DNA from: Pseudonocardia sp. CNS-004
GTDB taxonomy: Bacteria; Actinomycetota; Actinomycetes; Mycobacteriales; Pseudonocardiaceae
DNA length: 64,000 bases
Direction: 5' to 3'
Assembly (NCBI GenBank): GCA_001942185.1
Contig: MKJV01000079.1
Location: 278,001-342,000, forward strand
The translations under genes and the position numbers were made by a program. The notes under the pieces are model-generated. The model was not told the DNA's origin, ran no database searches, and was given only the letters and a program-made list of their open reading frames with translations. Positions 57,846 through 64,000 of the stretch are shown in pieces (positions within the stretch are counted from its first letter, which is position 1; each line of letters opens with the position of its first letter).

Positions 57846-59086
57846 ATGTGGGGGTTGCCGCGGGTGATGGGGCCGGTCGTACGAGCCGCGCTGGCGGGAG
57901 TCGCCGCGGTGGTCTGCGCGGCGGGCTGCGCGGCGGCCCCGGCCGCGCCCGCCGCACCACCACCGGCCGCCGGTCCGACCTCCACCGCAGTCGCCCGTAC
58001 CGGCATCCCCGAGCTGCAGGTCGAGCTCGTGGCGAGCGGGCTGTCGCACGTCTGGGACATCGGGTTCCTGCCCGACGGCAGGGCGCTGGTCACCCAGCGG
58101 GACGGGCGCATCGCGCTGCTGTCCGGGATCGCACCGGGCTCAGGAGCCCGGGAGGTGGAGGCCGACCTCACCGACGTGTACGTCCGCGGCGAGGGCGGTC
58201 TCATGGGGTTGGCGGTGCACCCCGACTTCGCGCAGTCGCGGCGCTTCACCACCTGCCAGACGCACATGGCGGACCGCACCGCCACCGACGTGCGGCTCGT
58301 CACCTGGCAGCTCTCCGCCGACGGGGCGTCCGCCACCAGGGTGGCGGACCCGCTGGTCGGCGGGCTGCCGATCAACTCGTCCGGCCGCCACTCCGGCTGC
58401 CGCCCGACGATCGCGCCGGACGGATCGCTGCTCGTCGGCACGGGTGACACCGCCCGCGGCGCCGTCGCGCAGGACCTCAACTCGCTCGGCGGCAAGGTGC
58501 TGCGCGTCGACCTCGCCACCGGCGAGCCGCCCCCGGCAACCCGTTCGCCGACGCACAGAACCCGGCCCAGCAGCTGATCTGGACCTACGGGCACCGCAAC
58601 GTGCAGGGCGTCGCCGTGCGGCCGGGCACGGGCGACGTCTACACCGCAGAACACGGGCCCACCACCGACGACGAGGTCAACCGGCTGCGCGCGGGCGCCA
58701 ACTACGGCTGGGACCCGTCGCAGGGCGGCACCGTGGGCGGCTACGACGAGTCGGTGCCGATGACCGACCTCGACCGCTTCCCCGACGCCGTCCCCGCGGC
58801 GTGGAGTTCCGGCAGTCCGGTGGAGGCGGTCTCCGGCGCCGCGTTCCTGTCCGGTGCGCAGTGGGGTGACCTGGACGGCGCGCTGGCCGTCGGCGCGCTG
58901 CGCGGCGAGAAGCTCCTGCTCATGACGCTCGGGCCGGACGGTGCGGTGGCGAACGTGAGCGTCCCCGCCCCGCTCGACGGCACGTTCGGCAGGCTGCGCG
59001 CGGTGCGCCTCGGCCCGGACGGCGCGCTGTACGTCTCGACGTCCAACGGCACCGACGACGAGGTCCTGCGGGTCACCCCGATCTAG
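57846..59086 (+). CDS. PQQ-dependent sugar (aldose) dehydrogenase-like lipoprotein, frameshifted near 58,534
   Basis: About 413 residues. The lipoprotein signal is VVRAALAGVAAVVCAAGC (C28). A six-bladed propeller of the glucose/sorbosone dehydrogenase type follows: GLSHVWDIGFLPDGRALVTQRDG, GEGGLMGLAVHPDF, then after one lost base WTYGHRNVQGVAVRP and VYTAEHGPTTDDEVN. It probably oxidises aldose sugars outside the membrane with PQQ, if the cofactor is available. The first blades include the conserved HSG in SSGRHSGCRPTIAPDG. Confidence 0.87.
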
Positions 59087-59091
59087 GTGAT

Positions 59092-59592
59092 CTACCGGCT
59101 CCACCCCTCCGACCGCGTCACCGGGCGGTCCGGGGCGACGGCGGAGACGGGCCGGCCGTCGTAGGCCGTGGAGAGCACGACGTAGGTGTTGATCTGGCCG
59201 TGCTCGCCGATGCGTTCGATCACGCCCTCGAGGTGGCCGAGGGACGCGGCCCGCAGCTTGAGCATCGTGCAGTGCTCGCCTGACAGCTTGTGCACCTCCA
59301 CGACCTCCGGGTACGTCTCCGCGGTGGTCGTCTTGAGCAGGCAGCGGCCCAGCGAGCAGCGCAGCTGGATGAACGCGAGTAGCGGCTGGCCGGCCAACGC
59401 CGGGTCGACGGTGGCCCGGTAGCCGGCGATCACGCCCGCCGCCTCCAGCCTGCGCACCCGCTCCGCGACAGCGGGTGGCGAGAGGTGCACCCGCTTGCTG
59501 AGCGCGTTGTACGACAGGCGCGCATCGGCCTGCAGCGCGTCGAGCAGCCGCCAGTCGACGTCGTCCAGTTCGAACGATCGTGAAGTATCCAC
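59092..59592 (-). CDS. Lrp/AsnC-family transcriptional regulator
   Basis: 166 residues from GTG 59592. The helix-turn-helix is LDDVDWRLLDALQADARLSYNALSKRVHLSPPAVAERVRRLEAAGVI; the RAM effector domain follows, with VVEVHKLSGEHCTMLKLRA and a terminal TYVVLSTAYDGRPV. It senses an amino acid or similar ligand. It is divergent from the MFS exporter gene (92 bp), the usual arrangement of a regulator and its exporter. Confidence 0.92.
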   Translation of the reverse strand: MDTSRSFELDDVDWRLLDALQADARLSYNALSKRVHLSPPAVAERVRRLEAAGVIAGYRATVDPALAGQPLLAFIQLRCSLGRCLLKTTTAETYPEVVEVHKLSGEHCTMLKLRAASLGHLEGVIERIGEHGQINTYVVLSTAYDGRPVSAVAPDRPVTRSEGWSR

Positions 59593-59684
59593 GGCGAAAC
59601 TCCTCGCGTTCGTGAACCGGGACGGGGACCCCACCCCCGCGGCGCCCCTTCGGTGGGACGCCCGTCCTTCCTACCGTTCTCGGC

Positions 59685-60908
59685 GTGCTTCCACTCCGGA
59701 TCGCGAGCCTGCTCGGCGGCCTCGCTCAGTCACTCGGCGGCGCGGCCGCCGCCCTGCTCGCGCGCGACCTCGGCGGTTCGGACGCGGTGGCCGGTCTCCC
59801 ACAGGCCGTGCTCGTGGTCGGATCGGCGGTTGCGGCTCTGGGGATGTCGGCGCTCGGCAGGCGCTACGGGCGGCCGCGGGCACTCGCCGCCGGGCTGGTG
59901 GTGGCGATGGGTGGCAGCGTCGTCGTCGTGTTCGCGCGCGATCTGCTCGGGCTGCTCGCCGGCACCCTCCTGCTGGGCGCGGGAACGGCCGCCGTCATGC
60001 TCGGCCGGTACGCAGCGGCCGACAGTGCGCCGGAGGGGGCGCGGGGCAGGGCGATGGCCACGGTACTCGTGGCCACCACGCTCGGCGCGGTGGCCGGGCC
60101 GAACCTGCTGGTGCCCGCGGACGCCTCGGCCGCGGGCTCGGGTTGCCCGGGCTGGGCGGCGCGTACGTCGTTGCGGCGCTGTGCTTCGCGATCGCCGCGG
60201 GCCTGCTGCTGAGGCTGCCCGCGCGTCCCCCGCGGTCGAGCCGATCCGCGCGGCGCGGTGCCGGGCGGTACGGCCGTGCGTGGGCTCGCCGTACTGGCGC
60301 TGGCGAACCTGGTGATGGTCGGTGTGATGACGATGGCGCCGGTTCACCTGCACCACCTCGGTGCAGGACTGGGCGCGATCGGCCTGGTGGTGAGCCTGCA
60401 CGTCGCCGGGATGTTCGCCCCCGCACCGCTGTCCGGGTACCTGACGGACCGCTGGGGCGCGGTGCCGACGACGGCGCTCGCCGGGGCCGTACTCGTGGTG
60501 TCGGCCCTGCTCGCCGCGGTGGGCGCGGGCGCACCGCTCGTGCTCGGTGTGGCACTCGTACTGCTGGGCGTCGGGTGGAACATCGGGCTCGTGGCAGGCA
60601 GCGCCCTGCTCACCGCGGGCGTACCGGCCGCCGATCGGCCCCGCCGCGAGGGCTGGGGAGAAGTCGCGATGGGAGTGGCCGCGGGTGGCGGCGGCGCAGC
60701 CTCCGGCGCGGTGATGAGCGGCGGTGGTTACGGCCTGCTCGCCTCCGCGGGCGCGGCGGTTGCTGCGCTCGTCGTGGCGGCCGCGTGGCAGGCCCGCGTC
60801 AGCGGGTTCCGTAGCGCAGCGCGGCCCGCTCCCGCGCCTTCGCCGCCTCGACCTCGCGGTCCTTCGGCGGCGCCGTGGTCACGAGCTCGTCGAGGAGCTG
60901 GCGGGTGA
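59685..60908 (+). CDS. MFS transporter, two frame breaks (near 60,140 and 60,240)
   Basis: About 408 residues with 12 predicted helices. GTG 59685 opens VLPLRIASLLGGLAQSLGGAAAALL; LGRRYGRPRALAAGLVV is the loop 2-3 signature. Frames are lost after ADASAAGSG and again before TAVRGLAVLALANLVMVGVM. The last 110 bases overlap the convergent DUF2277 gene, so the true end may be slightly earlier. The substrate is unknown. The divergent Lrp regulator suggests amino-acid or drug efflux. Confidence 0.8.
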
Positions 60909-61071
60909 TCTCGGTGACGGCGTCGACGGCCCGCGCGAAGGCGGCTTCGTTGGCCTGCGACGGCTTGGTGGTCCCACTGACCTTGCGCACGTACTGCAGG
61001 GCCGCCGCGCGCACCTCGTCGGTGGTGGCCGGAGGCTCGAAGTTGTGCAGGGTCCGGATGTTGCGGCACAC
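60799..61071 (-). CDS. DUF2277 family protein
   Basis: 90 residues starting VCRNIRTLHNFEPPATTDEV, the conserved N-terminus of this actinobacterial family, followed by AALQYVRKVSGTTKPSQANEAAF and a basic C-terminal helix. The function is unknown; the CRNI cysteine is invariant in the family. The start is GTG 61071; longer upstream codons are not conserved. Confidence 0.87.
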   Translation of the reverse strand: MCRNIRTLHNFEPPATTDEVRAAALQYVRKVSGTTKPSQANEAAFARAVDAVTEITRQLLDELVTTAPPKDREVEAAKARERAALRYGTR

Positions 61072-61256
61072 GGGAGTGCCCCCTCGTCGACGAACGGCGC
61101 TCGCACCAGAACCTACTCCGAGGATCGAGCCGCTCGTGGAAAGTCGCACGGCCTCCGAGTGGCCGACCGGACCGTTCGCGCGTCGAGGCCATTCGGACGG
61201 TGTGGTGCGTGTCACTCAGCGAGTAGTGTCCCCCGCCCTTGGGAGAGGGGATCGCC

Positions 61257-61675
61257 ATGAGCAACGTCGACAGCCACCGCCGGTCGGCCGACATGTTCAA
61301 CAGCCGCGACTGGGACGCTTCGCCGCCGACCTCGCCGAGAACTGCGAGCTCGTCGACCAGGCCCGTGACATCACGGTCAAGGGCCGCCAGGAGTACCTCG
61401 AGTTCGAGAAGAGCTGGGTGGCGGCCTTCTCCGACGGCCGGATCACCAGTACCCGGTTCGTCGATGCGGGCTCGGCCACCGTGATGCTGTTCACCGGCGC
61501 GGGCCGCAACGACGGGCCCTTCGGCCCGTTCCCCGCCACCGGGCGCGACGTGTCCTCGCCGTTCTGCGAGGTCCGGGAGTACGACTCGGACGGCAAGGCC
61601 GTCCGCACCGAGTTGTACTACGACCAGCTGAGCCTGCTCGTCCAGCTGGGTCACATGCAGCCACCCGCTGGCTGA
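61257..61675 (+). CDS. SnoaL-like (NTF2-fold) protein, frameshifted near 61,318
   Basis: About 140 residues. ATG 61257 gives MSNVDSHRRSADMFNSRDWD, then one lost base, then RFAADLAENCELVDQARD, TVKGRQEYLEFEKSWVAAF and the terminal SPFCEVREYDSDGKAVRTELYYDQL. This is the ester-cyclase/SnoaL-like fold used by isomerases, cyclases and binding proteins. There is no biosynthetic cluster around it, so no specific reaction is supported. Confidence 0.8.
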
Positions 61676-61686
61676 CGGACGAGGGA

Positions 61687-61720
61687 AACGGCACTCCCGC
61701 CCGAGGACGGGAGTGCCGTT
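61687..61720. terminator. 13-bp perfect hairpin between convergent genes
   Basis: AACGGCACTCCCG (61687-61699) pairs exactly with CGGGAGTGCCGTT (61708-61720) around an 8-base loop, between the SnoaL-like gene and the convergent epimerase. Confidence 0.8.
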
Positions 61721-61739
61721 CCGGTTGGTGTCGGCGGCG

Positions 61740-62764
61740 TCAGGAGACGACGCGCATGCTCCCGTCCAGCTCGCCCTTCTCCTGGCGAGCGGCCAGGACG
61801 GCCAGGCGCGTGAACCTCTTGTCGAACGACTCCTGGGTCAGGCCGCGCTCCTGGTACTCCTTCGCCAGCTGGGCGGCACCGTCCGGGATGGACCACTGCG
61901 CCTCGAACCCCAACTCCTTGCGGGCACGGGCGAAGTCGACGCGGTAGGAGCGGGGGTCGTTGCCGGCCTCGCCGGTGATCGAGAGCTCCGAGCCGGGCAC
62001 GGCGTCGACCACCGCCTGGGCGATCTCGGCGACGGTGCGGTTGTTCTTCTCGGTGCCCACGTTGTAGGCGCGGGCACGCACGACGTCGGCGGGCGCGGCC
62101 AGCGCGGCCACCACGCGCCCGCGATGTCCTCGGCGTGGGCGAGGGGGCGCCACGGGGTGCCGTCGGACAGCACCTTGACCACGTTCGTCAGGACAGCGTG
62201 GCCGACGAGGTTGTTCAGCACGATGTCGGCGCGCAGGCGCGGCGAGAAACCGAATGCGGTGGCGTTGCGCATCGAGACCGGCACGAAGTCGCTGTCGGCC
62301 AGCTCCGCGAGGTCGTCCTCGACGCGGACCTTAGAGATCGCGTAGGGAGTGACCGGCTTGAGCGGCGCGTCCTCGTCCACGAGCTCGTCGCCGGACTGGG
62401 CGCCGTACACCGAGCAGGTGGACGCGTAGACGAAGCGCCCGACCCCGGCCTCCTTCGCCAACCGGGCCAGCCGGGTGGAGGCGTGGTGGTTGATGTCGTA
62501 GGTGATCTCGGGGGCGAGCGAGCCGAGCGGGTCGTTCGACAGCGCCGCCATGTGCACGACGGCGTCGAAGCCCTGCAGCTGCGAGGTGGTGACGTCACGC
62601 AGGTCGGTGGACAGGCCCTGGACGTCCGGCACGTCGAGGGAGCCGAGCACGCAGTCGGCGAACAGGCCGCTGTCCAGGCCGGTCACCTCGTGCCCCGCCG
62701 CGGTGAGGATCGGGGCCATCACGGTGCCCAGGTACCCCTGGTGACCGGTCAGCAGGATGCGCAC
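61740..62764 (-). CDS. NAD-dependent epimerase/dehydratase of nucleotide sugars, frameshifted near 62,116
   Basis: About 341 residues, extended SDR. The Rossmann motif is [36 protein letters not shown] follows; the active-site part is STCSVYGAQ, and TPYAISK has the Tyr-x3-Lys pair. After one lost base, [25 protein letters not shown] and [14 protein letters not shown] complete the protein. It acts on a nucleotide sugar. With the PIG-L and cytidylyltransferase genes just upstream it forms a cell-surface sugar cluster. The start is GTG 62764. Confidence 0.87.
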
Positions 62765-62821
62765 GAGTGCTCTTTCCCTTCGGTTGTCGTCATCTACTCG
62801 TCGGGCGGTTCTCGGGGGCCG

Positions 62822-63502
62822 TTACCGGATCCCGTCCATGGGGTCGCCGCTCGGGAGCGGCGCCACGCCGAGCACCAGCTTCGCGATGTGGAACGCCTCG
62901 GCGTACCGCGCATGGCACTGCACGCCCCTGATCCGGGCGAGCCCGCCGAACGTCTCGGCATCGAACCAGACCCGGTCGCGCTGGGAACCGTAGTGCTCGT
63001 GCAGCTTGGCGATCTTCTCGCGCAGCACGGGCTCGGCGAGCGGGAGGTACACCGAGGGCTGGGCGAGGTCGCCGTCCCACTTGAGGATCTCGTAGCCCAG
63101 CGTGAGGTGGTCCCGGAAGACCGTGGGGACGAGCTCGGCGAGCGTGCGGTGGTCCTGGTGGGCGTCGTGAGCCGACGACGCGAAGATCAGGTCCGGCTCG
63201 CCGTGCGTGCGCAGCTCCTCGAGCGCGAGCTTGGCCCGCTCCCACCGGGTCGGCACCCGCCCGTCGGGCAGGTCGAGGACGGTGACCTCGAGCTTCGCGC
63301 CGGGGCAGAAGGCGGTGAGCGCCGCCCGCTCCTCCTCCTCGCGCAGCGAACCCCCGCCGGTGAGCACGAGCGCCGTGACGGTGACGCCGGGATGGGCCCG
63401 GCACAGTTCCAGGAGCGCACCGCCCGCACCGATCGCGATGTCGTCGCAGTGGGCGCCCAGCAGCAGCATCCGGTCGAGGCGTTCGGGAAGCAGGCTCAGC
63501 AC
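62822..63502 (-). CDS. PIG-L/LmbE-family deacetylase
   Basis: 226 residues. Zinc-dependent N-deacetylase fold: LLGAHCDDIAIGAGGALLEL has the AHxDD metal motif, and SSAHDAHQDHRTLAELV the second histidine site. Members deacetylate N-acetyl sugars such as GlcNAc derivatives. GTG 63502 lies 16 bp past the cytidylyltransferase stop, so the genes are co-transcribed; the family here probably modifies a CDP- or other nucleotide-linked sugar. Confidence 0.9.
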   Translation of the reverse strand: MLSLLPERLDRMLLLGAHCDDIAIGAGGALLELCRAHPGVTVTALVLTGGGSLREEEERAALTAFCPGAKLEVTVLDLPDGRVPTRWERAKLALEELRTHGEPDLIFASSAHDAHQDHRTLAELVPTVFRDHLTLGYEILKWDGDLAQPSVYLPLAEPVLREKIAKLHEHYGSQRDRVWFDAETFGGLARIRGVQCHARYAEAFHIAKLVLGVAPLPSGDPMDGIR

Positions 63503-63518
63503 GGGTCGGCCGCCTCGA

Positions 63519-64000
63519 TCAGCGCTCGACCAGGGAACCGCGCATGGCCGCGATCGCAGCCTGCAACGGGTCGGGGTCGGGTGCGACGAGGTCCGGCTCG
63601 CCGCCCGCGGGGGTGCCGGACGCGTTGTCGGCGTTGCGCTCCCAGAGCATCCACGGCCGCTCGCCCGCCCGGTACGCCGCCTCCAGCCCGTGCCGCTCCT
63701 TCACCGTGTCGGCGGGCTGCCAGAACCCGCGGTGACGGTGGGCCAGCAGCCTGCCCTCGGCGGCCAGCGGCCGGCAGGCGTCCATGATCAGATCGCCGTT
63801 CGGGGGCAGGTAGTCGAAGATCTCCGGGCGGAGCACGAAGTAGCCGCCGTTCTCCCACAGCGGCATCTCCTGCAACGTGGTGATGCCCGCGACCCGGTCA
63901 CCGTCACCGATGTCCACGCAGTGGAACGCCGACTGCGGCGGCACCGCCAGCAACGCGCCCACCGCATCCGTGCGCCGGAACCTGTCGATCATCGAGTTCA
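63519..64000 (-). CDS. rfbF: glucose-1-phosphate cytidylyltransferase-like nucleotidyltransferase, 5' end off the window
   Basis: About 160 C-terminal residues are visible; the start lies beyond the right edge (the family is about 255). Seen: ENGGYFVLRPEIFDYLP, GDLIMDACRPLAAEGRLLAHRHRGFWQPADTVKERHGLE, which is the conserved RfbF C-terminal half with the FWxxxDTxKE motif. It makes CDP-glucose from CTP and glucose 1-phosphate, the first step to CDP-deoxysugars. It heads the PIG-L and epimerase genes. Confidence 0.87.
   Translation of the reverse strand, partial: NSMIDRFRRTDAVGALLAVPPQSAFHCVDIGDGDRVAGITTLQEMPLWENGGYFVLRPEIFDYLPPNGDLIMDACRPLAAEGRLLAHRHRGFWQPADTVKERHGLEAAYRAGERPWMLWERNADNASGTPAGGEPDLVAPDPDPLQAAIAAMRGSLVER

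Overview
This is a high-GC actinobacterial chromosome segment, most like the Pseudonocardiaceae. The evidence is the very high GC third-position use, frequent GTG starts, F420-type luciferase-like and Scr1/DUF397/DUF574 families, an ECF42 sigma factor, an mfd-mazG-enolase-ftsB-ppx housekeeping arrangement, and an EfeUOB iron uptake operon behind IdeR/DmdR-like boxes. I see no insertion sequence, prophage, plasmid origin or CRISPR array.

Left part (1-21 kb): trans-sulfuration genes (cystathionine gamma-synthase/lyase, cystathionine beta-synthase) around an ArsR regulator and a short ankyrin protein; a SigD/ShbA-like sigma factor facing an ECF42 sigma factor that overlaps its DGPF partner; a thiolase; a Bax-inhibitor-like membrane protein; an Scr1-type regulator with its DUF397 and DUF574 companions and a striking TGCA-N2-TGCA repeat region; a two-component system; and a TetR regulator with paired operators before an oxidoreductase.

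Middle (21-46 kb): a compact tRNA gene with an unusual UAA anticodon in a class I body, a flavin monooxygenase with its TetR regulator, type II NADH dehydrogenase, family 5 uracil-DNA glycosylase, a Ppx/GppA phosphatase, a putative glycoside hydrolase, an AidB-like acyl-CoA dehydrogenase, RidA, another flavin hydroxylase, then the DUF501-ftsB-enolase block, efeUOB, a lytic transglycosylase, mazG, a SurA-like lipoprotein and mfd.

Right part (47-64 kb): two tandem DUF574 methyltransferases; a guanidine-I (ykkC) riboswitch followed by a ureohydrolase of the guanidine-hydrolase type and a sodium:solute symporter, which together read as a guanidine-sensing, import and hydrolysis operon and are the most interesting system here; a Fic protein; an LLM oxidoreductase; a tricorn protease; a PQQ-type sugar dehydrogenase lipoprotein; an Lrp regulator with an MFS exporter; and, at the edge, a nucleotide-sugar cluster (cytidylyltransferase, PIG-L deacetylase, NAD-dependent epimerase).

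An important caveat: about 27 single-base frame breaks interrupt 22 otherwise well-conserved genes, including enolase, mfd, ndh and efeO. Nearly all behave as one missing G or C. Such a load in essential genes is better explained by residual sequencing or assembly errors than by gene decay, so I annotate these genes as whole CDS spans and state where the frame breaks. Several intergenic palindromes built on GCGACTCGCGGG sit just 3' of genes and look like a terminator-associated repeat family.
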